The notes beneath the pieces are model-generated. The model was not told the DNA's origin, made no database searches, and saw nothing but the letters and a program-made list of their open reading frames with translations. This document shows, one piece after another, positions 14,113 to 23,115 of a DNA stretch of 55,365 nucleotides. The position numbers were made by a program, and so were the translations under genes. The first letter of the stretch is position 1; each line of letters starts with the position of its first letter. Origin of the DNA: Pseudomonadota bacterium (lineage in GTDB: Bacteria > Pseudomonadota > Alphaproteobacteria > Rhizobiales > Xanthobacteraceae); NCBI GenBank assembly GCA_023451825.1, contig JAEXYA010000042.1, positions 1 to 55,365 of the forward strand, written 5' to 3'.

Positions 14113-16572
14113 ATGACCGAAATCCGCGCCATGACGGGACGCCAGATCCAGCCGCTCGACAGCGGCTGGGAGCTGGCGCTGTCCGGGTCGCAAGCCTGGC
14201 AGGCGCCTGGCGACCTCACTGATGCCCAATGGCTGCCCGCCATCGTCCCCGGCACCGTGGCTGCTGCGCTCCGCGCGCGCGGGCAATGGCGCATCGACGA
14301 TGCCCAGCGGCTGCACGACAAGGATGTCTGGTACCGCCTCCAACTCAATGGACAGGGCCAGCGCAGCTTGCGCTTCGAGGGCCTCGCCACTGTCGCCGAG
14401 ATCTATCTCGACGGCGCACTGATCCTCACCAGCAGCACGATGTACGACCCCTGTGCAGCCGAGATCACCCTCACTGGCGAACATTGGCTGCATATCGCCT
14501 TTCGCAGCCTCGATGCCGCGCTCGCAGCGACCAAAGGCCCCCGCGCGCGCTGGAAGACGATGATGATCACCGAGCCGCGGCTGCGCTTCCTGCGCACCAC
14601 GCTGATCGGCCACATGCCCGGATGGTGCCCGCCCGTCGATGCCATCGGTCCCTACCGATCGGTGCTGCTGGTCGAAGACGGGCCCGTCCGCGCAAGCAAT
14701 GTCGATCTCCGCACGACGCTTCAGCGATCCGACGGCGTCCTCAGCCTGTCCCTCGATCTTTCGGGCCTTGCCCAGGGCACAACGCCGATCCTGCACTGCG
14801 CGGGCACATCGGCCCCCTTGTCGCCGACAGACACCTCAGGCTGGCAAGGCACATTGCGCATTCCCGATGTGGACCTGTGGTGGCCGCACACCCATGGCAG
14901 CCCGACGCTCCATGCCGTGTCGGTTACACTCGGAGACATCACCATCGATCTCGGCGACGTCGGATTCCGACACGTCGAGATCGACCGCGGGCCGGATGAC
15001 CACGGCTTCGCGTTGCGCGTGAATGGCGTCCGCGTGTTCTGTCGCGGCGCCTGCTGGACGCCGATCGATGTGGTGAGCCTGCAGGCATCCGACACCGACT
15101 ACGCACGCGACCTCGGCCTGATGCAAAGCACCGGCCTCAACATGGTTCGCCTCAGCGGCACCATGCTGTACGAAACGGCGGAATTCCATCGGCACTGCGA
15201 CAGGCTCGGCATCATGGTCTGGCAGGACGTGATGATGGCCAATTTCGACTATCCGTCCGATGAGACCTTTGCCGATGTCATCCGCAGCGAAGTCACGACG
15301 CTGATGCGCCGGCTCAGCGGATCGCCGTCGCTGACCGTGCTCTGCAGCGGCAGCGAGGTTGCGCAGCAGGCTGCGATGATGGGTCTGCCTGCGGACAAAC
15401 GCGATGTCCCGCTGGCGGACAGCGTCATTCCCGACATTCTCGCTGGCTGGCATGACATCGTCTATGTGCCGGGCTCGCCATCGGGCGGCGCGCTGCCCTT
15501 CGTCAACAATGCCGGGCCGTCGCATTATTTCGGCGTCGGCGCCTATATGCGGCCGCTCGAAGATGCCCGCCGTGCCCAGGTGCGCTTCGCCTCCGAATGT
15601 CTTGCTTTCGCCAATCTGCCGGACGACCGCCACTTCGCAGCACATCGCGTCGATCCCGTCAGCGATCCCGACCGCTGGCATGCCGGCGTGCCGCGCGACG
15701 GTGGCGCATCCTGGGATTTCGACGATGTGCGCGAGCACTATCTGCAAACGCTGTGGGGCGAAGACGGACGCCGCTTCCGGCACGACAATCTTCCGCGATG
15801 GCGCCAGCTGTCGCGCGCCATCGTCGCCGAGGTCATCGAGCGGACCGTCGATGAATGGCGTCGCCCGGCCTCTGCCACTGCCGGCGCATTGATCTGGCTG
15901 TGGCGCGATCTGCAGCCCGGTGCGGGCTGGGGCCTGCTGGACTGCGACAGCCGTCCGAAATCCGCGCTCTACGCTATGCGCCGCGCATCGGCGCCGCTGC
16001 GCCTGGCAATCACGGACGAAGGCACCAACGGACTCTATCTGCATCTCATGAATGACACGCCCAAAGCCGTCGAGGGCAAGCTGGTCTTGCGCTGCCTGAA
16101 GGACGGTACGATCCCGGTCATCGAAGGGACCCGCGACATCACCGTCGCGCCGCATGCCGGGCTTTCTATTGGAGCTTTCGAGATCTTCGACCGCTTCTTC
16201 GATGCCGGTCACTGCTATCGCTTCGGGCCGCCGTCGCATGACACGGTTCATGCAACATTTGAGACAGCCGCTTCCGATCAAGAACCGGAGGCATTCCATT
16301 TCCTGTCGCCACCGACATCGTCCCTCGGCCACACCATGGACGTCACGCTCGGCGAGGACGATATCGGCTTCTTTCTCGACCTGCACACCACTGCGACGAC
16401 CCGCTTCATCCAAATCGCCGACGCGCAATTCCTGCCCGACGACAATTTTTTCCATCTGGCAGCAGGTCGTCACAAGATCGTCCGCCTGACGCCGCTACCG
16501 GATGCACCAGACCATGTTCGCCCCTCGGGTCAGGTGTCGGCGCTGCAGCTCGACGGCGGAGCCAGCTACTAA
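14113..16572 (+). CDS. Glycoside hydrolase family 2-like (beta-mannosidase-like) protein, cytoplasmic
   Basis: 819 aa from ATG 14113. Domain order follows GH2: a jelly-roll sugar-binding domain (about 15-180, DVWYRLQLNG...YLDGALI), an immunoglobulin-like domain (about 190-290), a TIM barrel (about 300-600) and C-terminal beta domains. The proposed acid/base Glu415 is in CSGSE, where GH2 enzymes normally have Asn-Glu, and the nucleophile Glu495 is in FASE. The changed residue before the acid/base may alter activity. No signal peptide is visible, which is unusual for a polysaccharide degrader. It is the last gene of the aminoacyl-carrier-protein operon, 12 bp after DUF1839, so a role on a glycosylated intermediate, or as a glycosyl-binding scaffold, is possible. 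Confidence 0.83.
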   Translation: MTEIRAMTGRQIQPLDSGWELALSGSQAWQAPGDLTDAQWLPAIVPGTVAAALRARGQWRIDDAQRLHDKDVWYRLQLNGQGQRSLRFEGLATVAEIYLDGALILTSSTMYDPCAAEITLTGEHWLHIAFRSLDAALAATKGPRARWKTMMITEPRLRFLRTTLIGHMPGWCPPVDAIGPYRSVLLVEDGPVRASNVDLRTTLQRSDGVLSLSLDLSGLAQGTTPILHCAGTSAPLSPTDTSGWQGTLRIPDVDLWWPHTHGSPTLHAVSVTLGDITIDLGDVGFRHVEIDRGPDDHGFALRVNGVRVFCRGACWTPIDVVSLQASDTDYARDLGLMQSTGLNMVRLSGTMLYETAEFHRHCDRLGIMVWQDVMMANFDYPSDETFADVIRSEVTTLMRRLSGSPSLTVLCSGSEVAQQAAMMGLPADKRDVPLADSVIPDILAGWHDIVYVPGSPSGGALPFVNNAGPSHYFGVGAYMRPLEDARRAQVRFASECLAFANLPDDRHFAAHRVDPVSDPDRWHAGVPRDGGASWDFDDVREHYLQTLWGEDGRRFRHDNLPRWRQLSRAIVAEVIERTVDEWRRPASATAGALIWLWRDLQPGAGWGLLDCDSRPKSALYAMRRASAPLRLAITDEGTNGLYLHLMNDTPKAVEGKLVLRCLKDGTIPVIEGTRDITVAPHAGLSIGAFEIFDRFFDAGHCYRFGPPSHDTVHATFETAASDQEPEAFHFLSPPTSSLGHTMDVTLGEDDIGFFLDLHTTATTRFIQIADAQFLPDDNFFHLAAGRHKIVRLTPLPDAPDHVRPSGQVSALQLDGGASY

Positions 16573-16611
16573 AGACGTCGAACGGTCAGGCGCATGCGCG
16601 GCGATCACGGC

Positions 16612-18366
16612 TTACGCCGTCACCAGCCGCCCGGCTTCGTCCATGCTCACATCCCTGTCACCGAGCAGATGCGAGACAATGGCCTTCTGCACGTCGTTCT
16701 CCACCACCACGAACGGATCCGGCGCCAGCAGCCGATGCTCGATGACGAGGCGCGACATTAGCAGGCGGCGCGCATCGCCGCGCTGCAAGTGGATGCGATG
16801 CGCTTCCCATGCCATCGCGACGGCACTCGCCACATGATAGAGTGCGCTGGTGGCGCGGCGGGCATCGCCTTCATTGTCCCCGCTCGCCGCCACCTCGCGC
16901 GCGAACGAGATCGCCCGATCCGACAGCGCATGCAGCCGGTCGCGCCAGGCTTGCGGCACGCTTTGGGATTCGTTCAGCCGGTTGTGCAAATCCGCCGCCA
17001 ATGCGGCTTCCGCACCATGCCGCCCCACCGCGCGCATCAGCGCGTCGAGCGCGACGATATTGCCGGTGCCCTCCCAGATCGAACCGAGATGGGCATCGCG
17101 CAGCAAACGTGCGGTCGCGAATTCCTCAATGTAGCCGACGCCGCCGCGCATCTCCATCGCATCGCCGCAGACTTTTCGCGCGTCACGCGTGGCGCGGAAT
17201 TTCAGCGTCGGCGTCAGGATGCGCAGCAACGCCGCCGCATCCTGGCTGCCGGCCTCGGCACGATCCAGCGCATCGGCAGTCAGGAAGCTCATGGAGAGCC
17301 CCTGCTCCGTCGCCAGCAGGATCTTCATCAATTGGCGCCGCGCCAGCGGCATGTCGATGATGCGCTGGCCGAATACCACGCGGCCCCGCGCCACCGTGAT
17401 CGCATCATGCCAGGCCCGGCGCATCAGCGCAGTCGATTTCACGCCATTGGAGAGGCGCGATGAATTCACCATCTCCGCCATCTGCACAAAACCGCGATCG
17501 AGCTTGCCGACCGCATAGCAGATCGCGCCTTCCAGCTTGATCTCGCCCGACGCCATCGAGCGGGTGCCGAGCTTGTCCTTCAGGCGCACGATCCGATAGT
17601 GGTTCTGCGTGCCGTCATCGAGGAAGCGCGGCATCAGGAACAGGCCGACGCCTTTGGTGCCGCCCACGGCGCCGTCGGGCCGCGCCAGCAGCATCACCAC
17701 TTTCGCGTCTGCATTGGAGCAGAACCACTTCTCGCCATAGAGGCGCCAGTGATCGCCTTCCTGCACGGCGCGCGCGGTTAGCTTGCCCACATCGCTGCCG
17801 CCTTCCTTCTCCGTCATGAACTGGCCGCCCTGGGTCAGCTTGCTCATGTCGGTCTGCGTCAGCCCGTCGAGATATTTGGCCTGCAGCGCTTCGTCACCAA
17901 ATCTCGACAACAGCTTGGCTGCGCCGTCGGTGACATTGAGCGGACAGCCCATGCCGAATTCGGACTGGTTGAACAGGAACGTGAAAGCGTGCTTCGCGGC
18001 CACCGGATAAGTCGATGGCCAACCCATGATGCCCTTGCGGTGCGACAGCGCATGAATGCCGAACTGTCCGAAGGCGGCGTTTTCCAATTCGCGATAGGCC
18101 GGGTGATATTCCACCCACTGCACATCCTGGCCGAACTTGTCGCGTTGATGCAGCACCGGCCCGTGCCGGTCAGTCATGCGGCCGGCTTCATCCAGGGGAC
18201 CACCGACCAACTCGCCCAGCCGATCCAGATGCGGCTGCATGTGCTTGAACAGATCGTCGGGCAGATGGATGCGCAGCAGATCGCGCAGCGCTGGATCGGC
18301 GCGGTAGAAATTCATGCCTGACGTGTCGGGCGCGATCAGATTGGCGATTGGCGCATGGGCGTTCAT
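16612..18366 (-). CDS. Acyl-CoA dehydrogenase family protein, AidB-like
   Basis: 584 aa from ATG 18366; a longer frame extends into the divergent gene and is rejected. The N-terminal region (HRKGIMGWPSTYPVAAKHAFTFLFNQSEFGMGCPLNVTDGAA) and the flavin loop (MTEKEGGSDVG) match the large acyl-CoA dehydrogenases related to E. coli AidB, a flavoprotein induced by alkylation damage, and to isovaleryl-CoA-type enzymes. The block SRLSNGVKSTALMRRAWHDA and the loop LGSIWEGTGNIVALDALMR, which carries a Glu at the canonical catalytic site, are intact. So it may be catalytically active, in contrast to the flavoprotein at 10986. Convergent with the GH2-like gene (39-bp gap) and divergent from an SDR gene. 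Confidence 0.85.
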   Translation of the reverse strand: MNAHAPIANLIAPDTSGMNFYRADPALRDLLRIHLPDDLFKHMQPHLDRLGELVGGPLDEAGRMTDRHGPVLHQRDKFGQDVQWVEYHPAYRELENAAFGQFGIHALSHRKGIMGWPSTYPVAAKHAFTFLFNQSEFGMGCPLNVTDGAAKLLSRFGDEALQAKYLDGLTQTDMSKLTQGGQFMTEKEGGSDVGKLTARAVQEGDHWRLYGEKWFCSNADAKVVMLLARPDGAVGGTKGVGLFLMPRFLDDGTQNHYRIVRLKDKLGTRSMASGEIKLEGAICYAVGKLDRGFVQMAEMVNSSRLSNGVKSTALMRRAWHDAITVARGRVVFGQRIIDMPLARRQLMKILLATEQGLSMSFLTADALDRAEAGSQDAAALLRILTPTLKFRATRDARKVCGDAMEMRGGVGYIEEFATARLLRDAHLGSIWEGTGNIVALDALMRAVGRHGAEAALAADLHNRLNESQSVPQAWRDRLHALSDRAISFAREVAASGDNEGDARRATSALYHVASAVAMAWEAHRIHLQRGDARRLLMSRLVIEHRLLAPDPFVVVENDVQKAIVSHLLGDRDVSMDEAGRLVTA

Positions 18367-18457
18367 GGCGGCCTCTTGTGGTGGGCGATGTTCGTTTCCA
18401 TCTGCATCATGCACCCGCATCGCATGCGGATAAAGTGCCCAGCCGGAGGATCGCGCG

Positions 18458-19159
18458 ATGGATATCCCGCAATACGAAACAGCCCTGATCGTCGGCGCCG
18501 GCGAAGGCATCAGCGCGTCGCTCGCGCGCCTGTTGACGAAACAGGGTATCCGTGTCGCGCTTGCTGCGCGGAACACCGGGAAACTCGATACGCTCTCGCG
18601 CGAGACCGGCGCAAAGACATTTACCTGCGATGCCACGCAGGCCGATGATGTCGCCGACCTGTTCAAGGACGTGGAAGCGCAGATCGGCAAGATCGACATC
18701 GTCGTCTACAATGCAAGCCAGCGCGCCCGCGGTCCGTTCATCGAGCTCGTGCCGAAGGACGTCGAACAATCCATCGCCGTCAGTGCCTTCGGCGGTTTCC
18801 TTGTCGCGCAGCAGGCGTTGCAGCGCATGCTGCCGCACAAGCACGGCGCCATCCTGTTCACCGGCGCCTCCGCCAGCATCAAGGGCTTTGCGCAGTCCGC
18901 GCCATTTGCAATGGGCAAATTCGCGCTCCGCGGCCTCGCGCAATCGCTGGCCCGCGAATTCGCACCGCAAGGCATCCATATCGCGCATTTCGTGATCGAT
19001 GGCGGTATCCGCAGTTCGGTGCGGACGGAGCCGGCAGACAGGCCGGACTCGCTGCTCGATCCCGATGCGATCGCGGCGAATTACTGGAACGTGCTGCAGC
19101 AGCCACGCAGCGCGTGGAGTTCGGAATTGGAGATCCGGCCGTGGGTAGAGAAGTTCTGA
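18458..19159 (+). CDS. SDR family oxidoreductase with Phe replacing the catalytic Tyr
   Basis: 233 aa, GGAGG before ATG 18458. It has a Rossmann fold with GAGEGIS (13-19) as the nucleotide-binding glycine motif and YNAS (84-87) in place of NNAG. The active-site Ser is in FTGASAS. The Y-x-x-x-K motif reads F-A-M-G-K (Phe150, Lys154), so the usual catalytic Tyr is missing. Either the protein has lost dehydrogenase activity, or another residue supplies the proton. It is divergent from the AidB-like gene; shared control is possible. The unusual motif is read directly from codon TTT at 18905-18907. Confidence 0.87.
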   Translation: MDIPQYETALIVGAGEGISASLARLLTKQGIRVALAARNTGKLDTLSRETGAKTFTCDATQADDVADLFKDVEAQIGKIDIVVYNASQRARGPFIELVPKDVEQSIAVSAFGGFLVAQQALQRMLPHKHGAILFTGASASIKGFAQSAPFAMGKFALRGLAQSLAREFAPQGIHIAHFVIDGGIRSSVRTEPADRPDSLLDPDAIAANYWNVLQQPRSAWSSELEIRPWVEKF

Positions 19160-19164
19160 CGCGA

Positions 19165-19279
19165 GGCCGTAGGATGGGTTGAGCGCAGGCGCGTCAGCGC
19201 CGGAGCGAAAACCCATCAGCGGAGCCCACCGCATCGTTCGGTCGATGGGTTTTCGCTTCGCTCAACCCATCCTACGGCC
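19165..19279. repeat. GTAGGATGGGTTGAGCG palindromic repeat
   Basis: A 115-bp element with ends GGCCGTAGGATGGGTTGAGCG-type and the exact inverse. Each half contains self-complementary arms (AACCCATC / GATGGGTT). It fills the gap between the convergent SDR and LysR genes, so it probably works as a two-way terminator or 3'-end stabiliser. Related copies lie at 25952-26033 and 45942-46047. Confidence 0.88.
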
Positions 19280-19281
19280 CC

Positions 19282-20172
19282 TCACTTCGCCGCCTTCACG
19301 AAATCCACGAACGCCCGTAGAGCCGCCGGCAATTGCCGCCGGCTCGGATAATACATGAAGAAGCCGGGATAGGCCGGGCACCAATCCGCCAGCACCCGCA
19401 CCAGCTTCTTCTTCGCGATCAGATCCTCGACCTGCTTCTCGAACACATAAGCGAGCCCCGCGCCATCCAGCGCGGCGTCCACCATCAGATCCTGGTCGTT
19501 GAGCGTCAGCGGGCCCGCAACGTCGATCTCCAGTTCGACTCCGCCGCGCTCGAACTCCCAGCGATATAGAGCGCCACCCCAGAACCGAAAACGGATGCAG
19601 GGCAGATCCTTCAGCTCATGTGGCGTCTGCGGCGGCTTGTGTTTTTTGAAGAATGCCGGCGATGCCACCACGGCCGAGCGCTGCCGCGGTCCGATCGGCA
19701 CTGCGATCATATCGGCTGCGATCGTCTCGCCGAAGCGGATGCCGGCATCGAAGCCGGCCGACACCATATCGACCAGTCCGTCATTCACGGCGATCTCCAC
19801 ATTGATCTCCGGATACGCCTTCTGAAAGCGCGTCACGATGGGCAGCAGCACCAGCTGCGCCGATTGCCGCGCCGCATTGAAGCGCAGCGTGCCAGCCGGC
19901 TTGCCGCGAAACGTGTTCAGGTCCTCGAGCGCGTCATCGATATCCTGAAACGCCGGACTGACGCGCGCGAACAGCCGCTCGCCGGCTTCGGTCAGCGCCA
20001 CGCTGCGCGTGGTGCGATTGACCAGCCGCAGGTCGAGCCGTTCCTCGATATTGCGCAGCGCATGGCTGAGCGCCGAGGCGGACACGCCGAGCTCCACCGC
20101 AGCGCTGCGAAAGCTGCGATGCCGGGCGATCGCCAGAAACGTCGCCAGTTCTGCCGGACCGATCCTGCCCAT
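19282..20172 (-). CDS. LysR family transcriptional regulator
   Basis: 296 aa. The N-terminal winged helix (LATFLAIARHRSFRSAAVELGVSASALSHALRNIEERL, about 6-45) is followed by the linker helix RTTRSVALTEAGERLFARVSPAFQ, characteristic of the subgroup with AaeR/PgrR/DmlR-like members. The effector domain spans about 90-290 and ends with the FFMYYPSRRQLPAALRAFVDFVK motif typical of that subgroup. It is divergent from the SDR gene at 20291, the usual layout for a LysR regulator and its target. The start ATG 20172 has only a weak ribosome binding site. Confidence 0.92.
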   Translation of the reverse strand: MGRIGPAELATFLAIARHRSFRSAAVELGVSASALSHALRNIEERLDLRLVNRTTRSVALTEAGERLFARVSPAFQDIDDALEDLNTFRGKPAGTLRFNAARQSAQLVLLPIVTRFQKAYPEINVEIAVNDGLVDMVSAGFDAGIRFGETIAADMIAVPIGPRQRSAVVASPAFFKKHKPPQTPHELKDLPCIRFRFWGGALYRWEFERGGVELEIDVAGPLTLNDQDLMVDAALDGAGLAYVFEKQVEDLIAKKKLVRVLADWCPAYPGFFMYYPSRRQLPAALRAFVDFVKAAK

Positions 20173-20290
20173 TGATGAATTCCACTCATGAACACGTAGA
20201 GTAATTAGCGGATTATTTCATCTCCGGCGAGCCCCTAGTGTCCCTCCATCAGCCCGGCAATGTCGCGGGGCACTTCAAGGAGAGACGATC

Positions 20291-21130
20291 ATGCGTGTCT
20301 GGTTCATCACAGGAGCATCCCGCGGCTTCGGCGCCCTCATCGCAGCAGAAGCCCTCGCCCAGGGCGACGCCGTCGTCGCCACGGCCCGCGATCCCGATGC
20401 GGTCACGGCCCGCCTCGGCAGCCACGAGCGCCTGCTCGCCACGCGCCTCGACGTCACCAAAGAGGACCAGGCGCATGAAGCCGCCGGGCTTGCGGTGAAG
20501 ACCTTCGGCCGCATCGATGTGCTGGTGAACAATGCAGGTTATGGCCTGCTTGGCGCCATCGAGGAATCCAGCGCCAGCGAAATTGAACGCATCTATGCAA
20601 CCAATGTGTTCGGCCTGCTCGCCGTCACCCGCGCCGTGCTCCCGCATATGCGCCGCCAGCGCTCGGGCCATATCATGAATATCTCGTCGATCGGCGGCTA
20701 TTCCGGCTTCCAGGGCTGGGGCGTGTATGGCTCGACCAAATTTGCGGTCGAGGGTATCAGCGAAGCGTTGGGCGCCGAAGTCGCGCCGCTCGGCATTCAT
20801 GTCACCGTGGTCGAACCCGGTTTCTTCCGCACCGATTTCCTCGATGACAATTCGCTGGTGCGCACCGGCCTCGAGATCGACGACTATCGCGACACCGTCG
20901 GCAAGACCCGCGCTCACGCAGCCGATTCAAATCACGCGCAGCCCGGCGATCCCGACAAGCTCGCAAAGGCCTTCATGCAACTCGCCGCGGCGAAGAATCC
21001 GCCGACACGTCTACCGCTTGGCAGCGACACCGTTGCCCGCATCGAAGCCAAGCATATCCAGGTGGAGACCGAGCTTTCCGCATGGCGCGATCTCGCCACC
21101 TCGACGGATTTCGCGAAGGCGACTCCCTGA
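20291..21130 (+). CDS. SDR family oxidoreductase
   Basis: 279 aa with AAGGAGAG before ATG 20291. Classical SDR motifs are complete: TGASRGFG (8-15) for NADP(H), NNAGYG (about 79-84), ISSIGGYSG with the catalytic Ser, and Y-G-S-T-K (about 149-153) as Tyr/Lys. The segment ISEALGAEVAPLGIHVTVVEPGFFRTDF is typical of the extended 'oxidoreductase' subgroup that includes retinol-dehydrogenase-like proteins. Substrate unknown. A LysR gene is divergent 118 bp upstream and probably controls it; GNAT is convergent, with 3 bp between stops. Confidence 0.92.
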   Translation: MRVWFITGASRGFGALIAAEALAQGDAVVATARDPDAVTARLGSHERLLATRLDVTKEDQAHEAAGLAVKTFGRIDVLVNNAGYGLLGAIEESSASEIERIYATNVFGLLAVTRAVLPHMRRQRSGHIMNISSIGGYSGFQGWGVYGSTKFAVEGISEALGAEVAPLGIHVTVVEPGFFRTDFLDDNSLVRTGLEIDDYRDTVGKTRAHAADSNHAQPGDPDKLAKAFMQLAAAKNPPTRLPLGSDTVARIEAKHIQVETELSAWRDLATSTDFAKATP

Positions 21131-21133
21131 GCA

Positions 21134-21745
21134 TTAAAAAGCGTGCGCACTGGCGGTCATCGCCGCCAGTCGCCAGCTCACGCAGGGACTATCCTGCGCG
21201 ACATGCGAAATTCTTTTCGAGAAACGTATCTGCTTCCAATCACCAGGCGTCGGCGCAAAGGCAAAGCCCGCCTTACGCGCCAGCGCCAGCATCGCATCAT
21301 TGGACCGCAGCGTATCGCCGAGCAGACGATCGGCGCCAAGCGCTGCCGCGCGGCATTCGAGATTGTCCAGCAACGCCGCGCCGATCCCCTGCCCTTGCAT
21401 CGCGTCATCGACCGAGAGGCCGATTTCGAGACTGTTGCTCTCCTCATCGATCGCGTAGCGCGCTTCGCCGATGATTACCTCGTGGCCGTCACGTTTGGTC
21501 GTCGCGACAAGCGAGAAGCCATCGTCTTCACCGACATGGATGAAGCGATCGAGTTGGCCGGCAGGCAACTCGCTCGCCGCGCCCATGAGCCGGTTGTAGC
21601 GCGACTGCGCCGACAGTCCGCGAAAGTAGGACTGCAGCGCATCGGCATCGCTGATCTCCGCGAAACGCAGGACGATCACCTCACCACCACGCGACAGCAA
21701 CGCGTCCGAATATTTGCGGAGATCGTGGAGATCGATGTGCTTCAT
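21134..21745 (-). CDS. GNAT family N-acetyltransferase
   Basis: 203 aa with AGGAGG 5 nt before ATG 21745. The acetyl-CoA-binding motif A reads LSVDDAMQGQGIGAALLDNLECRA, containing Q-G-Q-G-I-G, and motif B follows (LRSNDAMLALARKAGF). An N-terminal segment resembles acetyltransferase domains appended to protein or succinyl-CoA ligases (FRGLSAQSRYNRLMG). The substrate cannot be assigned. The last 25 residues are low in similarity to the family and run to the convergent SDR stop. Confidence 0.88.
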   Translation of the reverse strand: MKHIDLHDLRKYSDALLSRGGEVIVLRFAEISDADALQSYFRGLSAQSRYNRLMGAASELPAGQLDRFIHVGEDDGFSLVATTKRDGHEVIIGEARYAIDEESNSLEIGLSVDDAMQGQGIGAALLDNLECRAAALGADRLLGDTLRSNDAMLALARKAGFAFAPTPGDWKQIRFSKRISHVAQDSPCVSWRLAAMTASAHAF

Positions 21746-21772
21746 GACATCCTCCTGCGACGCTGACGGGCC

Positions 21773-21976
21773 TTACGCCCGCCAGAACGGCTTGTCGGCT
21801 TCCGCCAGCATTTCCGACCAGCTCAGCCCAAGATCGTGCAGGTCGCGCTCGGTCCACGCGGCCAGTTCACGACGCTGCTGATGGCGCTGGCGCCACAGCC
21901 GGAGCGTATCCACAACCCCGGACAGGCTCATCGGGGCATGATGATTTGTCATTGATTCATGGGTGCAAATAGACAT
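21773..21976 (-). CDS. DUF1127 domain protein (67 aa)
   Basis: 67 aa with AGGAG 6 nt before ATG 21976. The C-terminal part, WRQRHQQRRELAAWTERDLHDLGLSWSEM, is the DUF1127 signature: an Arg-rich helix followed by L-x-D-(I/L)-G-(L/I)-(S/T). Small DUF1127 proteins in alphaproteobacteria are stress- and phosphate-related and can bind RNA through the basic helix. It is upstream of GNAT on the same strand with 27 bp between, so they may be co-transcribed. It is divergent from the LysR gene at 22104. Confidence 0.85.
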   Translation of the reverse strand: MSICTHESMTNHHAPMSLSGVVDTLRLWRQRHQQRRELAAWTERDLHDLGLSWSEMLAEADKPFWRA

Positions 21977-22103
21977 GTCGCTCTCCTGAAGCTAAATCTG
22001 CGTACGTGAATATCTGCTCGAACGCCGTTACCGACAAACGACATTGTGCACCGCAGAACATGAGATAAACTCATGGATCAGATAGACGTCCGGGAGGCGG
22101 AGA

Positions 22104-23003
22104 ATGAGCCCCAGACTGCCATCGTTGAACGGCCTGCGCGCCTTCGAAGCCGCTGCGCGCCATCTCAGTTTCACCATTGCGGCCGATGAGCTGAACGTCA
22201 CGCAGACGGCCATCAGCCATCAGATCAAGCGGCTGGAAGACGAGCTCGGCGTCAAACTCTTCATCCGCCAGAACCGCACCTTGGCACTCACCGAACAGGG
22301 CCGCGATTACCTGCCAGGTATCCGCGCGGCATTTAATGACCTGCGTTTGGCCACCGATCGCCTGCTGCATCGTGATCGCGATCATGTGCTGACAGTGAGC
22401 ACGCTGGCGTCATTCGCTTCAAAATGGCTGCTGCCGCGGCTTTCTGCTTTCCAGCAAGCGAATCCGCATATCGACGTGCGCATCACCACATCGACGGCGC
22501 TGGTGGATTTCAAGAGCGGCGATGTCGATGCCGCCATCCGTTACGGCCGCGGACAGTGGCCCGGCCTGCGCGCGGATTGGCTGACGGCCGATCATCTGTT
22601 TCCGGTGTGTAGTCCGAAACTGTTGATGGGCGATCGGCCGTTGCGAAAACCCACCGATCTCGCGCGCTACACGTTGCTTCACACCAATGCCAGCCACGAC
22701 GACGACTGGCGCCTCTGGCTCACCGCGGCGGGATTGCCGAACAATATCTCGAAGCAACCCGCCCTCGGCTTCGATCTCATCTTCATGACCCTGCAAGCCG
22801 CCATCGACGGCCTCGGCGTCGCCGTCGGCCGCACCACCTATGTGGAAGGCGACCTCGCGTCCGGCCGCCTGGTGATGCCGTTCGACATCCGGCTACCAGC
22901 CGACGCCGGCTTCTATCTCGTGTCACCGGCATCGACCGCAGACACGCCCAACCTTCGCGCCTTCCGGGAGTGGCTGCAGTCGCTCGGCCCGCCCAAAGCC
23001 TAG
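22104..23003 (+). CDS. LysR family transcriptional regulator (GcvA-like)
   Basis: 299 aa with GGAGGCGGAG before ATG 22104. The N terminus (MSPRLPSLNGLRAFEAAARHLSFTIAADELNVTQTAISHQIKRLED) is the GcvA/AmpR-type winged helix. The effector domain follows (LPRLSAFQQANPHIDVRITTSTALVDFKSGDVDAAIRYGRGQWPGL), also the GcvA pattern. The next gene on the strand is an MFS transporter, 112 bp downstream, so this regulator may control it or be co-transcribed. Its effector is unknown. Confidence 0.93.
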   Translation: MSPRLPSLNGLRAFEAAARHLSFTIAADELNVTQTAISHQIKRLEDELGVKLFIRQNRTLALTEQGRDYLPGIRAAFNDLRLATDRLLHRDRDHVLTVSTLASFASKWLLPRLSAFQQANPHIDVRITTSTALVDFKSGDVDAAIRYGRGQWPGLRADWLTADHLFPVCSPKLLMGDRPLRKPTDLARYTLLHTNASHDDDWRLWLTAAGLPNNISKQPALGFDLIFMTLQAAIDGLGVAVGRTTYVEGDLASGRLVMPFDIRLPADAGFYLVSPASTADTPNLRAFREWLQSLGPPKA

Positions 23004-23115
23004 TCATTTCGCCTTGGCCCACCCGGCCAGACTGTGGCAGATTGCCGCAGATCGACAGTCAGGATCTGTCCGGCCGCGCATCTCGCCGGCCGCAAGAATG
23101 CCGGGAGAACGCCAC

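Noticed and set aside
14836..16473. 545-codon open frame on the minus strand opposite the GH2-like gene
   Set aside because: Composition is typical of an antisense shadow (His/Arg/Gly-rich, no domain), while the plus strand has a full GH2 architecture with motifs.
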